Of a stretch of 64,000 nucleotides of DNA, positions 16,260-25,852 are shown one piece after another. Position 1 is the stretch's first letter. The number at the start of each line of letters is the position of its first letter. Made by a program: the position numbers and the translations under genes. Location: positions 3,255,501 to 3,319,500 of the forward strand of contig NZ_JALEBH010000001.1 in assembly GCF_022758885.1 (NCBI RefSeq), in the 5' to 3' direction. The notes beneath the pieces are model-generated. The model was not told the origin of the DNA. It worked only from the letters and a program-made list of their open reading frames with translations, and did no database searches. The stretch is from Sphingobium sp. BYY-5 (GTDB lineage Bacteria > Pseudomonadota > Alphaproteobacteria > Sphingomonadales > Sphingomonadaceae).

Positions 16260-18893
16260 TTACCAGTTCACGTTGATACGGGCGTAATAATAGCCGCCAT
16301 TGATGCCATAGGGCGAGAAGTTCGGATAGAGATTGGTCGAGTAGGTGCGTGAATTGCCGGCGAGCTGTGGCCCGCGGATATTGGCATAGGAGCGTTCGGT
16401 CGGATATTTGTTGAACAGATTGTTCGCACCGATCGTCAGCTTGATCGGTTCGGCAATCTTGTAGCCCAGTTCCAGGTCGGTGACGAACGCCGCCTTGGCA
16501 TAGACGCGGGTGTCGGCGCCCGCCAGCGGCCCGTTGCCCGCCGACACTTCCAGCGCATAGACCGAGCTATAATAGCTTTCGCGCAGGTTGGCGCTGAACT
16601 TGCCCAACGACCAATAGGCACCCAGCGTCGCCCGGAATTTGGGCGTGCTGTTTTCGAGCTGGGCGATGCTGTAGCGATCGATCAGCGCGGCGCCCGCGAC
16701 GTTCAGGGTCGATGGCGGTGCGGCGACATTCAGCACCTTGTTCTTGTTGTAGTTGGCCGTGTAGGACCAGTCGACATTGCCCCAGTCGCCCAGGTTGGTC
16801 GAATAGTTGGCGACCAGATCGACGCCGGTGGTGCGCATCTTCACGCCATTAGCGAAGGTCTGGACAGAGACGCTGCCGTCGATGTTACGCGTGCCGTTCG
16901 TGTTTTCCAGCACATAGGTCGGGATTTCCCCGCCCAGGGCGCCCCGTACTGCGTCCAGCACCGCCTGCTGGTTGTTGAGCGCATAAGCGGCGGCGTTGAA
17001 GGCGTTGCAGCGATTGGCGTCGAACGCGCCGGATTCCCGGTAGCCTGCCGGACAGAAGGGACCACGGAAGCCGTAGAAGGAAGAGGAGATCACGATGCGG
17101 TCGCGGATCGTGATATGATAGGCGTCCAGCGTCACGGTCAGCTTGGGCAGCGGGTTCAGCACCAGGCCGGCGCTGAAGTTGGTGGACTTTTCAGGCTTCA
17201 GGCCGCCAAAGCCCAGCGACTGGGCCGCCGCCGAACTGGCGGGCAACACGCCGCTGATGCCGCTGGGGCCGACATTGATGCCCGAATAGCCGCCTTCCGC
17301 CAGGGTCGGCGCGCGGAAGCCGGTGCTGACGGTGCCGCGCACCGCGATCGCATCCGAGAAATCATAGCGGCTGGTCAGCTTGAATACGGTGGTGTCGCCG
17401 AAGTCGCTATAATGTTCGTGGCGCACCGCGCCGTCGACCAGCCAATTTTCCGTCGGCTTCAGGCTGATGTCCAGATATTGCGAGAAATTCTTGCGCGTAT
17501 ATTTGCCCGCGTCGTTCGGGCTGTAGCCGAAGAAGGACTGGGCACCGGCGCCATAATAGGACGCTGGGTCGCCCGACACGATTTCATAGGTTTCGCGCCG
17601 ATATTCCAGACCGCCCGCGATGTTGATCGGTTCGGCCAGGCCCACGTCGAACTGGTGCGTCAGGTCGAGCGTGTTGCTCCATTGCGTGCCGATGAAATCG
17701 CCATTGTGAAATTCGGTCGGGGTGAAGCCGGTGTCGCGATAAAGCTGCGAATTGCCGGAATTTTCGACATGGACGCGAATGATGTCCTTGCCATAGGTCG
17801 AGGCGATGTCGAAGCTGGTGGCGCCGACCATGCCCTTGAAACCGCCGGTGAAGCTGTAATCGGTTTCGTCGATCATTTCGCGCGGCTGGAAACCGCCGGG
17901 GTAGAGAAGGACAGTGGTTTCGTTACCGTTGCGGTCGGCGGGCGCGACGAAGCTGCCGTCCGGATCGACCGTCTTGGAGATCACGGTCGGGTTGCGGGTG
18001 TTTTCCCAGGCGCGGGCCTTTTTATGGCCGTAGCTGCCGAAGCTATAGGCTTCGAACTCGCCAAATTCATAGCCGGCATTGTAGCTGACGATCGTCTGGT
18101 TGATCTGCGGATCGCCGGCGATGCGGTTGGTGTAGGGATAGCCGGGCAGGTCGGCGATGGCGGGATAGCGGCCGACCATGGATGTGGCTTCGGGGTTGAC
18201 GTCGCCGCGGAAGCTGTATCCCTTGCGCTTCTTCTGCGCGGCGATGTTCAGATAGGCGCCCTCGAACGGGGCGAGGCCGATGTCGCCGCCAATGGCGTAG
18301 GTGCGGCCGCCGCCGTCATAATATTCGCCTGCCGTCGCATTGAGCGATCCGCCATGGTCGCGCTTCTTCTGGATGAAGTTGATGACGCCCGCGATCGCGT
18401 CCGTGCCGTACTGGGCGGCGGCGCCGTCCTGCAGCACTTCGACGCGCTCGATCGAATCGGGCGAGATGAAGCTGATGTCGGGTGCGGCGCTGCCGCCATA
18501 GGGGCCGCCCGCGACCGAGACGTTGGCGGTGCCGTGGCGGCGCTTGCCGTTGACCAGGATCAGCGTGTGGTTGGGCGACAGGCCACGCAGCTTCATCTGC
18601 AGATTATGGGCCTGAAGGTCGGAACCGAAGGCCTGGGCCTGCACTGACGGCAGGTTCTGGGCCAGGCTCTGGATGATGTCGGGCGACCCGGTGCGCTGGA
18701 TCGCGTCCGCGCCCAGCAACTGGATCGGCGCCGGGCTGTCTGCGGCCTTCATGCCGGTGAGGCGCGTGCCGGTGACGATAATGGCGGCGCCGCCATCGGC
18801 CTGCGGTTCCTGCGGCGCGTCCTGTGCCAGGGCGCAGGCGGACCAGGACGACGCCAGGACCAGTGAAAGCTTCAATGCGGATAGTCGCGTCAT
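16260..18893 (-). CDS. TonB-dependent outer-membrane receptor
   Basis: This 877-residue receptor has a signal peptide (residues ~1-23), a TonB-box-like segment (AAIIVTGTRL), a plug domain (~45-170, with SIERVEVLQDGAAAQYGTDAIAGVINF) and a large 22-strand beta-barrel ending in alternating hydrophobic residues, the last being the aromatic W of RINVNW. The ligand (siderophore, glycan or peptide) cannot be read from the sequence; no partner transport genes lie next to it. A terminator lies at 16210-16235. The AT-rich 246-bp upstream stretch (18894-19139) probably holds its promoter, but no -10/-35 pair or operator could be fixed. Confidence 0.9.
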   Translation of the reverse strand: MTRLSALKLSLVLASSWSACALAQDAPQEPQADGGAAIIVTGTRLTGMKAADSPAPIQLLGADAIQRTGSPDIIQSLAQNLPSVQAQAFGSDLQAHNLQMKLRGLSPNHTLILVNGKRRHGTANVSVAGGPYGGSAAPDISFISPDSIERVEVLQDGAAAQYGTDAIAGVINFIQKKRDHGGSLNATAGEYYDGGGRTYAIGGDIGLAPFEGAYLNIAAQKKRKGYSFRGDVNPEATSMVGRYPAIADLPGYPYTNRIAGDPQINQTIVSYNAGYEFGEFEAYSFGSYGHKKARAWENTRNPTVISKTVDPDGSFVAPADRNGNETTVLLYPGGFQPREMIDETDYSFTGGFKGMVGATSFDIASTYGKDIIRVHVENSGNSQLYRDTGFTPTEFHNGDFIGTQWSNTLDLTHQFDVGLAEPINIAGGLEYRRETYEIVSGDPASYYGAGAQSFFGYSPNDAGKYTRKNFSQYLDISLKPTENWLVDGAVRHEHYSDFGDTTVFKLTSRYDFSDAIAVRGTVSTGFRAPTLAEGGYSGINVGPSGISGVLPASSAAAQSLGFGGLKPEKSTNFSAGLVLNPLPKLTVTLDAYHITIRDRIVISSSFYGFRGPFCPAGYRESGAFDANRCNAFNAAAYALNNQQAVLDAVRGALGGEIPTYVLENTNGTRNIDGSVSVQTFANGVKMRTTGVDLVANYSTNLGDWGNVDWSYTANYNKNKVLNVAAPPSTLNVAGAALIDRYSIAQLENSTPKFRATLGAYWSLGKFSANLRESYYSSVYALEVSAGNGPLAGADTRVYAKAAFVTDLELGYKIAEPIKLTIGANNLFNKYPTERSYANIRGPQLAGNSRTYSTNLYPNFSPYGINGGYYYARINVNW

Positions 18894-19139
18894 TCATGCC
18901 CCCTTTTTTGCATTATCGATGACAGGGGGATGAACGAATGGTTTCAGAGAAGCCGCTATTGCACCGCACAATTTTTAGAAGAGAGCGAATATTTCAAGTG
19001 CCAGCCGCGCCAAAGTGGCATTCTTGTCTATTGGTCGGCGATTTATAACTTTATATCGATGCCGATGCATTTGACGCGAAACTGGCATGGTGGATTTTTC
19101 TGCTTCGTTCGTTTTGGCGGTCCGCTGATCGGTGAAGGG

Positions 19140-19739
19140 TCAGGTGGCCAGCGCCGCGTCGATCAGCGCCTTGGCTTCCGGCCCTTCCCAATCCATCGCG
19201 CCGATCACGCGCACCATTTCCTTGCCATGGGCGTCATAGATGACGGTGGTGGGGAGGAGGCCGGTCGCATAGTGGAAGCCGAAATGATTCTCCGGATCGG
19301 CATAGCCCTTGAGATGGGGCAGCTTGTGCTTTTCGAAGAAGGGCTTCACCGCCTTCATGCCTGTATTGTCCTGCGAAATGGTGAGGACGGCCAGTCCCCT
19401 GGCGCCGTGCGCAGCGGCGATGCGGTCGAGCGTCGGCATTTCCGCGACGCAGGGTGTGCACCAGGTCGCCCAGAGATTGACCAGTAGCGGCCGGCCGGCG
19501 AAATCCTGCAACGTCTTTTCCCCGCCGTCGGGATCGAGGAAGGCGAAGTCGGGGGCGGGGGCACCCGCCTTGCTGCGGTCCAGCTTGTAGTTGAAGGCGC
19601 TGTCCTTCTTGTCTGCGGCGACACCCTTTACCTCTCCGGACGTCGCGGGAACCTCTTCGCTGATGCCCGCATTGTCTTGCTCCGGGGGCGGGGATTGCCT
19701 ATCGCAGGCCGCCAAAGCGGCAGGCAGGAGCAGTATCAT
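19140..19739 (-). CDS. TlpA/ResA-like thioredoxin-fold lipoprotein
   Basis: This is a periplasmic lipoprotein of about 199 residues: a lipobox LAAC (C12), a linker rich in Asp/Glu/Lys, and a thioredoxin-fold domain with C94-T-P-C97 in [20 protein letters not shown] and a cis-Pro segment LLPTTVIYD. Such proteins reduce periplasmic cysteines, for example for cytochrome c maturation, or act in disulfide repair. The start is uncertain: 19739 gives a very short signal, and an upstream ATG at 19784 would overlap the divergent argH start. Neither has a good ribosome site. Confidence 0.82.
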   Translation of the reverse strand: MILLLPAALAACDRQSPPPEQDNAGISEEVPATSGEVKGVAADKKDSAFNYKLDRSKAGAPAPDFAFLDPDGGEKTLQDFAGRPLLVNLWATWCTPCVAEMPTLDRIAAAHGARGLAVLTISQDNTGMKAVKPFFEKHKLPHLKGYADPENHFGFHYATGLLPTTVIYDAHGKEMVRVIGAMDWEGPEAKALIDAALAT

Positions 19740-19782
19740 TAGCGCGCGGAACGACGATATCACGGGAGCAGGCTCCAACAGC

Positions 19783-21153
19783 ATGTGGGGCGGCCGGTTT
19801 GCCGCCGGCCCGGCATCGATCATGCGTGAGATAAATGCCTCCATCCCCTTCGACAAGCGATTGTGGAAACAGGATATCGCCGGGTCCAAGGCGCATGTCG
19901 CGATGCTGGCCAAGCAGGGCATCGTCGAGGGGCAGGATGCGCAGGCGATCAGCGACGGGCTGGACCGCATCGCTGCAGAATATGAAGCCGATGGCGTGCC
20001 GGTGAACCTGGACCTGGAAGATATCCATATGGTCACGGAGTCGCGGCTGGCCGAACTGATCGGCCCGGTGGCGGGCCGCCTGCACACCGCGCGCAGCCGC
20101 AACGACCAGGTGGCGACCGATTTTCGCCTGTGGGTGCGCGACGCCATCGACGAGGTGGAGGCGGGGCTTGGCGGCCTGCAACGCGCGCTGGTCGCACGGG
20201 CGGAGGAGAATGCCGACGCGGTGATGCCGGGCTTCACCCATCTGCAATCCGCGCAGCCGGTGACTTTGGGCCATCACCTGATGGCCTATTATGAGATGGT
20301 ACGCCGCGACCGCAGCCGCTTCGCCGACGCGCGCGCGCGCCTCAACGAATGCCCGCTGGGCGCGGCGGCGCTGGCCGGCACCGGCTTTCCGACCGATCGT
20401 CATGCGACGGCGGCGGCGCTGGGTTTCGCCAAGCCGACGGACAACAGCCTGGACAGCGTCAGCGATCGCGACTTCGCGCTCGATTATCTGATGGCGGCGA
20501 CCCAGGCGTCGCTGCATCTGTCGCGGCTGGCGGAGGAGTTCATCATCTGGGCGAGCCAGCCCTTCGGCTTCGTGAAACTGCCCGATGCCTATTCGACCGG
20601 CAGCTCGATCATGCCGCAGAAGCGCAATCCCGACGCGGCCGAACTGGTGCGCGGCCATGCCGGGCGGATCATGGGGTGCATGACCGCGCTGTGCGTCACG
20701 ATGAAGGGGCTGCCGCTCGCTTATTCCAAGGACATGCAGGATGACAAGCCGCCGGTGTTCGAGGCGCATGACCTGCTGGGCCTGTCGATCGCGGCGATGA
20801 CCGGCATGATCGAGACGGTGACGTTCCGCACCGACCGGATGCGGGGGTTGGCCGAAAGCGGTTTCGCCACCGCGACGGACCTGGCCGACTGGCTGGTGCG
20901 CGAGGGCGGCATTCCGTTCCGCGAGGCGCATCATATCACCGGCCGCGCGGTGGCGGCGGCGGAAACGGCGGGCGTGCCGCTTGACCAATTGCCGATCGAG
21001 ACGCTGAAAGAGATTGACGCGCGGATCGACGATCGCATCTATGCGGTGCTGACGGTCGACGCCTCTGTCGCCAGCCGGCAGAGCCATGGCGGCACCGCGC
21101 CGTCACAGGTGCGCGCGCGCATCGCGCAAGCCAGGGAGGAACTTGGGTCATGA
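19783..21153 (+). CDS. argH: Argininosuccinate lyase
   Basis: ArgH splits argininosuccinate into arginine and fumarate, the last step of arginine synthesis. The 456-residue protein matches the fumarase/aspartase superfamily: [13 protein letters not shown] (residues ~105-117), then [11 protein letters not shown], and the signature [19 protein letters not shown] with its mobile loop. Motifs and length are full. Earlier in-frame starts lack family similarity, so MWGGRF is chosen. It ends in ATGA, overlapping the next lipoprotein gene, and is followed by lysA, an arrangement likely conserved in relatives. Confidence 0.95.
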   Translation: MWGGRFAAGPASIMREINASIPFDKRLWKQDIAGSKAHVAMLAKQGIVEGQDAQAISDGLDRIAAEYEADGVPVNLDLEDIHMVTESRLAELIGPVAGRLHTARSRNDQVATDFRLWVRDAIDEVEAGLGGLQRALVARAEENADAVMPGFTHLQSAQPVTLGHHLMAYYEMVRRDRSRFADARARLNECPLGAAALAGTGFPTDRHATAAALGFAKPTDNSLDSVSDRDFALDYLMAATQASLHLSRLAEEFIIWASQPFGFVKLPDAYSTGSSIMPQKRNPDAAELVRGHAGRIMGCMTALCVTMKGLPLAYSKDMQDDKPPVFEAHDLLGLSIAAMTGMIETVTFRTDRMRGLAESGFATATDLADWLVREGGIPFREAHHITGRAVAAAETAGVPLDQLPIETLKEIDARIDDRIYAVLTVDASVASRQSHGGTAPSQVRARIAQAREELGS

Positions 21154-21407
21154 AGAAGCGGACGCTTGTCGGGCTTGGCATGGTCGCACTGGTGCTGACC
21201 GCCTGTGGCGGGCGTCAGCCGCTGAAACCGGTGCAGGGGCAAAAGCTGCCCGCCATACCGGTGGGCGCGCCGACCGCGCCGACCGCCGCAGACCTGATGC
21301 AGCCGTCGATCCAAGCGCGCCCGGAGCGCAGCGTGGAATTGCTGACCCAGTCGCGCCAGCGCGGCAATGACGAATTCGAACTGCCGCCCGAAGCGCATCC
21401 GAAATAA
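21150..21407 (+). CDS. Small lipoprotein, LptM-like
   Basis: This 85-residue protein has a lipoprotein signal peptide with lipobox VLTAC (C19) followed by [15 protein letters not shown] and a charged, Pro-rich tail with no other domain. In E. coli the small lipoprotein LptM (YifL), which assists LptD/E maturation, is encoded next to the lysine-pathway gene dapF and starts with CGLKGPLY after lipidation. Here a similar small lipoprotein precedes lysA and has CGGRQPLKP. Position and size suggest an LptM homologue; the sequence match is short, so this is inference. The start overlaps the argH stop. Confidence 0.65.
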   Translation: MKKRTLVGLGMVALVLTACGGRQPLKPVQGQKLPAIPVGAPTAPTAADLMQPSIQARPERSVELLTQSRQRGNDEFELPPEAHPK

Positions 21408-21425
21408 AAGAGACTCACCCAGGAG

Positions 21426-21503
21426 CCGTTCGCCCTGAGCCTGTCGAAGGGCTGCTTTTCTCTTCAGGAAAGTGCAGGGCTTCGACAAGCTCAGCCCGAA
21501 CGG
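21426..21503. repeat. Large inverted repeat, copy 1 (before lysA)
   Basis: Arms of 27 bp (21426-21452 and 21477-21503) are imperfect inverted copies. Both arms (CCGTTCGCCCTGAGCCTGTC... and ...GCTCAGCCCGAACGG) recur at 49017-49094, so this is a dispersed repeat. The centre differs between copies. It lies between the lipoprotein gene and lysA. Confidence 0.85.
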
Positions 21504-21564
21504 AATTGGGGTTTGTCCCGACTAACGCATAGCATTTTTTAGATCGAAGACGCAGGAACAGACC

Positions 21565-22827
21565 TTGGATCATTTCACCTATGTCGACGGCGCCATGCAG
21601 GTGGAGCAGGTGCCGATGGACGCGATCGCGCAGGCGGTCGGCACGCCTGTCTATATCTATTCGACCGCGACGCTGGCGCGTCATGTCGGCGTATTCCGCG
21701 AAGGCCTGTCGCAGCTTGCCGACCCGCTGATCGCCTTTGCGGTCAAGGCCAATCCCAATGCGGCCGTGCTGGCGACGCTGGCGAAACTGGGGCTGGGCGC
21801 GGACGTGGTGTCGGGCGGGGAATTGCTGCGCGCGGTGGCGGCGGGGATTCCAGCCAGCCGCATCGTCTTTTCCGGCGTCGGCAAGACCGCCGAAGAAATG
21901 CGCCTGGGGCTGGAGCAGGGCATCTACCAGTTCAATGTGGAAAGCGAGCCGGAAGCCGAAATGCTGTCCGCAGTGGCGCTGTCCATGGGGAAGGTGGCGT
22001 CCGTCGCCTATCGCATCAACCCCGATGTCGATGCCGGCACCCATGCCAAGATTTCGACCGGAAAGTCGGAAAACAAGTTCGGCATCCCCTATGACCGGGC
22101 GATCGAAAGCTATGCCGCCGCGCGCGCTCTGCCCGGCCTGGATGTGCAGGGCGTTGCTGTCCATATCGGCAGCCAGTTGACCGACCTTGCCCCGCTGGAA
22201 GCGGCCTTCATCAAGGTCGGCGCGCTGGTCGCGGCGCTGCGGGCGGAGGGGCATGATATCCGCACCGCTGATCTGGGCGGTGGCCTGGGCGTGCCCTATG
22301 ATCCCGCGCAGCCGTTGCCGCCCAGCCCGGCCGACTATGGCGCGATGGTGAGCCAAGTGACGCAGGGCTGGAACGTCCGGCTGATGTTCGAACCCGGCCG
22401 TGTGATCGTCGGCAATGCCGGTGCGCTGCTGTCGCGCGTGGTGCGGGTGAAACAGGGCGCGCAGGCGCCTTTCGTCATTGTCGATGCGGCGATGAACGAC
22501 CTGATGCGCCCCAGCCTTTACGACGCCTGGCACGATATCCGCGCGGTGAAGCCGGTGGGTGCGCGGGAGACCGCCAACGTTGTGGGGCCGGTGTGCGAGA
22601 CGGGCGACACCTTCGCCATGCACCGCGACATGGACGTGGTGCGGGCGGGCGATCTGGTCGCCTTCATGACGGCGGGCGCCTATGGCGCGACCATGGCGGG
22701 CACCTATAATAGCCGGCCGCTGATCCCCGAAGTGCTGGTGTCCGGCGACAAATGGGCGGTGGTGCGGCGGCGCCCGCCGATCCAGTCGCTGATCGACGGC
22801 GACATCATTCCCGACTGGATTGCCTGA
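21565..22827 (+). CDS. lysA: Diaminopimelate decarboxylase
   Basis: LysA removes CO2 from meso-diaminopimelate to make lysine, using PLP. The 420-residue protein has an alpha/beta barrel domain with the PLP lysine K61 in FAVKANPNAAVL, GKTAEEMRLGLEQG, HIGSQLTDL and DLGGGLGVPY, and a C-terminal barrel with GPVCETGDTFA and the C-terminal AYGATMAGTYNSRP. The start is TTG at 21565 with AGGAAC before it; no earlier ATG fits. The next gene starts inside the stop codon (TGATG), so both are likely co-translated. Confidence 0.93.
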   Translation: MDHFTYVDGAMQVEQVPMDAIAQAVGTPVYIYSTATLARHVGVFREGLSQLADPLIAFAVKANPNAAVLATLAKLGLGADVVSGGELLRAVAAGIPASRIVFSGVGKTAEEMRLGLEQGIYQFNVESEPEAEMLSAVALSMGKVASVAYRINPDVDAGTHAKISTGKSENKFGIPYDRAIESYAAARALPGLDVQGVAVHIGSQLTDLAPLEAAFIKVGALVAALRAEGHDIRTADLGGGLGVPYDPAQPLPPSPADYGAMVSQVTQGWNVRLMFEPGRVIVGNAGALLSRVVRVKQGAQAPFVIVDAAMNDLMRPSLYDAWHDIRAVKPVGARETANVVGPVCETGDTFAMHRDMDVVRAGDLVAFMTAGAYGATMAGTYNSRPLIPEVLVSGDKWAVVRRRPPIQSLIDGDIIPDWIA

Positions 22828-23585
22828 TGAAGAGCCTGCCCGTCTTCCTGGCGTTGACGGGTCGACCGGTCATCCTGACCGGCAAGGGCGAAGCGGCCGA
22901 TGCCAAGCGTCGCCTGCTGGAGCGGGCGGGCGCGCGCATCGTCGGCGAAGAGGATGGGGAGGCGCGCATCGCCATCATATCCGACGGCGATGAGGCGGTG
23001 GTGGCGCGGCTGCGCGGGCGTGGCGTGCTGGTCAATGCGACCGACCGGCCGGACCTGTGCGATTTCACCCTGCCCGCGATCGTGGACCGTGATCCGGTGC
23101 TGATCGCCATCGGCACGGGTGGCGCATCGGCGGGCCTGGCCAAGGCGCTGCGGCAACGGCTGGAGGTTTTGCTGCCCGCGCGGCTGGGTGCGCTGGCGGA
23201 GGCGCTGTTCGGCGCGCGGGCGGCGATCCGGGTGCGGTGGCCGGATGCCGGCGATCGACGGCGGGCGATCGACGCAGGGCTGGCGCCGGGCGGGATGATC
23301 GATCCGCTCAAGGAGGATGTGGCCGGGTCCGTTTCCGCCTGGTTGGCGCAGAGCGGTGATCCTGTGGCGTCCCGGCTGGAAAGGATCCGGCTGCTGTCGG
23401 GCGATCCGGACGATCTGACGCTGCGTGTGGCGCGGCTGCTGGGGGCGGCCGATCGCGTTTACCATGGGGCTGGCATACCCGGAGCGATCCTCGATCGGGT
23501 GCGCGCCGATGCGGTGCGGATCGTGGCGGAGGGAGCGCCGGAGAATCCGGGTGCGGGGCTTTCGCTCTGGCTGGAGCTGGGCTGA
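22827..23585 (+). CDS. Siroheme synthase N-terminal type protein with SUMT-like tail
   Basis: Residues 1-150 match the precorrin-2 dehydrogenase/ferrochelatase (CysG N-terminal) domain: an NAD-binding start VFLALTGRPVILTGKGEAADAKRRLL, VLVNATDRPDLCDFTLPAIV, and GTGGASAGLAKALRQRLE. The domain oxidises precorrin-2 and inserts iron to give siroheme. Residues ~190-245 (RIRLLSGDPDDLTLRVARLL and then VYHGAGIPGAILDRVRADAVRI) resemble the first ~60 residues of a SUMT uroporphyrinogen methyltransferase, but the rest is absent. The start overlaps the lysA stop. A separate SUMT elsewhere is expected. Confidence 0.85.
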   Translation: MKSLPVFLALTGRPVILTGKGEAADAKRRLLERAGARIVGEEDGEARIAIISDGDEAVVARLRGRGVLVNATDRPDLCDFTLPAIVDRDPVLIAIGTGGASAGLAKALRQRLEVLLPARLGALAEALFGARAAIRVRWPDAGDRRRAIDAGLAPGGMIDPLKEDVAGSVSAWLAQSGDPVASRLERIRLLSGDPDDLTLRVARLLGAADRVYHGAGIPGAILDRVRADAVRIVAEGAPENPGAGLSLWLELG

Positions 23586-23588
23586 CGG

Positions 23589-24248
23589 TCAGCCTTGCGG
23601 TGGCGCTCCGTCGGGCGCGTAGGCGCGCATGAAAAGATCGACGGCGAAGGTCGCGTCCTGCTCGATCTGTGCGGGGTCCGGTTCCTTGATCTGGGCCATC
23701 AGCAACTGATGATGGCTGCCCGCCATGCAGAGCGACATGAGCGCGCGGGCCGCATTCGTCGTATCGGCGGTGCGGAGCTGGCCGCGGGCCATGGCGCCTT
23801 CCAGAAAGTCGGCCAGCATGGCCCGTGTGTTGCGGGGTGCGAGTTCGAAGAATATCTGGCTGAGTTCCGGGAAGCGGCCGCCTTCCGAGATGATGAGCCG
23901 GTGCAGCGCGATGGCTTCGGGAGACGTGACCTTGGTAATCAGGCTGATGCAGGCGCGGTGGAGCGTGAGCGCCAAATCTCCTTCCGGATCGAGGATTTGC
24001 GAAAGCCGGGTGCGATAGGCCCCCGCCACCCGGTCAAGCACGGCGGCGAACAACTGGTCCTTTGAGGGGAAGTAATTCCACAAGGTCCCCTTCGACCCGC
24101 CCAGGGCCGCGGCAATGCCCGACATGGTCGTGCCGGCATAGCCATGATCCATGAAATAGTCCTGCGCCACCGTCAGGATCATGTCCCGGCGATCCCGGCG
24201 ACGCGCTTCCCTGCGGCCACACATCAAGGGCGTTTTGCTTCCCGTCAT
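23589..24248 (-). CDS. TetR-family repressor of the efflux operon
   Basis: This 219-residue regulator has an N-terminal DNA-binding domain with AQDYFMDHGYAGTTMSGIAAALGGSKGTLWNYFPSKDQLFAAV, a near-textbook TetR helix-turn-helix, and an AefR-like ligand domain. It is divergent from the NodT-EmrAB genes across a 16-bp perfect palindrome at 24254-24269 that covers its own promoter. So it probably controls both itself and the efflux genes. The inducer is unknown. Confidence 0.88.
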   Translation of the reverse strand: MTGSKTPLMCGRREARRRDRRDMILTVAQDYFMDHGYAGTTMSGIAAALGGSKGTLWNYFPSKDQLFAAVLDRVAGAYRTRLSQILDPEGDLALTLHRACISLITKVTSPEAIALHRLIISEGGRFPELSQIFFELAPRNTRAMLADFLEGAMARGQLRTADTTNAARALMSLCMAGSHHQLLMAQIKEPDPAQIEQDATFAVDLFMRAYAPDGAPPQG

Positions 24249-24253
24249 AAAAT

Positions 24254-24330
24254 CGTACTATATAGTACGCTAATACTGTTGACAAGGGTTCGCAACAGGC
24301 CCATTGGCGATTTTCATACTCTATGGTACG
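24254..24330. promoter_or_regulatory. TetR operators and promoter between repressor and efflux genes
   Basis: CGTACTATATAGTACG at 24254-24269 is a perfect 16-bp palindrome. CATACTCTATGGTACG at 24315-24330 matches it at 13 of 16 positions. On the minus strand TTGTCA (24285-24280) and TATAGT (24262-24257) form a promoter with a 17-bp spacer whose -10 lies inside the first palindrome, fitting autorepression. The second site lies at the start of the efflux operon. Confidence 0.78.
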
Positions 24331-24337
24331 ATTTTTT

Positions 24338-25852
24338 ATGGCGATGAGTCGTATGGCTTTTTCCTCCCGCATGATGCTGGCGACGACGACGGCGATGTTG
24401 TTGTCGGCCTGTGCCGCAATCCCCAATCTTGGCCCCAAGCCTGCGATTCGCGCGCCTGAAAGCGTGGCCGCGCAGCAGAGTCTGGCCGCGCCCGATGCCG
24501 CCTGGCCGGACGAAGGCTGGTGGACCGCTTATGGTGATCCGCAACTGACCGCGCTGATCGAGGAAGGGTTGCGCAACGCACCCGACATGGCGGTTGCGGC
24601 GGCGCGCTTCCGTCAGGCGCAAGCCATGGCGCAGCAGGCGGGGGCAGCGGTCCTGCCATCGGCCAATCTGGAGGCCAGCGGCGCGGCGACCAAGCAGAGC
24701 TACAATATGGGCATGCCCAAGGAGTTCGTGCCGCAGGGTTGGCTCGGCACCGGCCGGGTGGCTCTGGACCTGGGCTTCGACCTTGATATCTGGGGCAAGA
24801 ACAAGGCAGCGCTGGCGGCCGCGACGTCCGACGCGCGCGCGGCGGAGATCGACGCACGGCAGGCGCGGCTGGCGCTGACCACCGGCATTGCCGACGCCTA
24901 TGCCGATCTGGCCCGCCTCTATGACGAGGCGGAAATTCAGCAGCGTACGCTCGACATCCGCATGGCGAGCCAGAAGCTGGTCGCCGACCGGCGGCAAAAT
25001 GGCATGGAAACACGCGGCAATGTCCGCCAGGCCGACGCCACCGTTTCCTCGGCCAAGGCGCAACTGGCCGGTGCGCGTCTGGCGATCCAGTTGCGACAGC
25101 ATCAGATTGCCGCGCTGATCGGGGCGGGGCCGGATCGTGGCCTGTCGATCACCCGGCCGCAACCGGGCAAGCTCGCGCCGCTGGGATTGCCCGGCGACGT
25201 CACCACCAATCTCGTGGCGCGGCGTCCCGACATTGCCGCCGCGCTGGCCCGCACGGAAGCGGCGGCCAAGCGGATCAAGGTGGCGCGGGCCGATTTCTTC
25301 CCGGCAGTGCGGCTGAGCGCGCTGATCGGCATTCAGTCGCTCGGCTACAACACGGTTTTCGCCAATGGCGGTGCGGTCGGTTCGGCCCAGCCCTTCGCCA
25401 ATAGCCTGTTCAAGAAAGACTCGATCTTCGGCAATGCCGGTCCTGCGATCAGCCTGCCCATTTTCCAGGGTGGCTCGTTGCAGGGCCAGTATCGCGGCGC
25501 CCGCGCCACCTATGACGAGGCGGTCGCCACTTATGACAAGACCGTGCTGGGCGCTTATCAGGAGGTGGCCGACGCGGTGACGAGCCGTCGCACGCTGGAC
25601 CAGCGGCTGACGGACGCGCGCGCTGCGCTGACCGCTTCGGGCGAAGCCTATGACGTGGCGCGCAAGCGTTATGCAGGCGGGCTTTCCACCTATCTCGACG
25701 TGCTGACTGTCGAGGATCAACTGCTTTCCGCGCGGCGATCGGTTTCGGATCTGGAAGCCAGCGCCTTCTCGCTCGATATTGCTCTCATCCGGGCGCTGGG
25801 CGGTGGCTTCACCGCCGGCGAACCTCTCTCCAAGGACCAACCGCATGGCTGA
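24338..25852 (+). CDS. NodT-type outer-membrane efflux lipoprotein
   Basis: This TolC-like outer-membrane factor of about 504 residues has a lipoprotein signal peptide with lipobox LLSAC (C25 if started at 24338), followed by AAIPN. Two OEP domains follow, with DEGWWTAYGDPQLTALIEEGL, LSAARRSVSDLEAS, long coiled-coil helices and LVARRPDIAAALARTEAAAKRI. It would form the exit channel of the tripartite pump with the next two genes. ATGs at 24323, 24338, 24344 and 24353 are all possible; the first lies inside the second operator, so 24338 or later is preferred. Confidence 0.9.
   Translation: MAMSRMAFSSRMMLATTTAMLLSACAAIPNLGPKPAIRAPESVAAQQSLAAPDAAWPDEGWWTAYGDPQLTALIEEGLRNAPDMAVAAARFRQAQAMAQQAGAAVLPSANLEASGAATKQSYNMGMPKEFVPQGWLGTGRVALDLGFDLDIWGKNKAALAAATSDARAAEIDARQARLALTTGIADAYADLARLYDEAEIQQRTLDIRMASQKLVADRRQNGMETRGNVRQADATVSSAKAQLAGARLAIQLRQHQIAALIGAGPDRGLSITRPQPGKLAPLGLPGDVTTNLVARRPDIAAALARTEAAAKRIKVARADFFPAVRLSALIGIQSLGYNTVFANGGAVGSAQPFANSLFKKDSIFGNAGPAISLPIFQGGSLQGQYRGARATYDEAVATYDKTVLGAYQEVADAVTSRRTLDQRLTDARAALTASGEAYDVARKRYAGGLSTYLDVLTVEDQLLSARRSVSDLEASAFSLDIALIRALGGGFTAGEPLSKDQPHG

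Noticed and set aside
17115..18647. 510-codon frame opposite the TonB receptor
   Set aside because: No recognised domain, and it mirrors the codon pattern of the receptor on the other strand.
21408..21564. Lysine riboswitch upstream of lysA
   Set aside because: The gap is filled by the dispersed inverted repeat and shows no lysine-riboswitch core.
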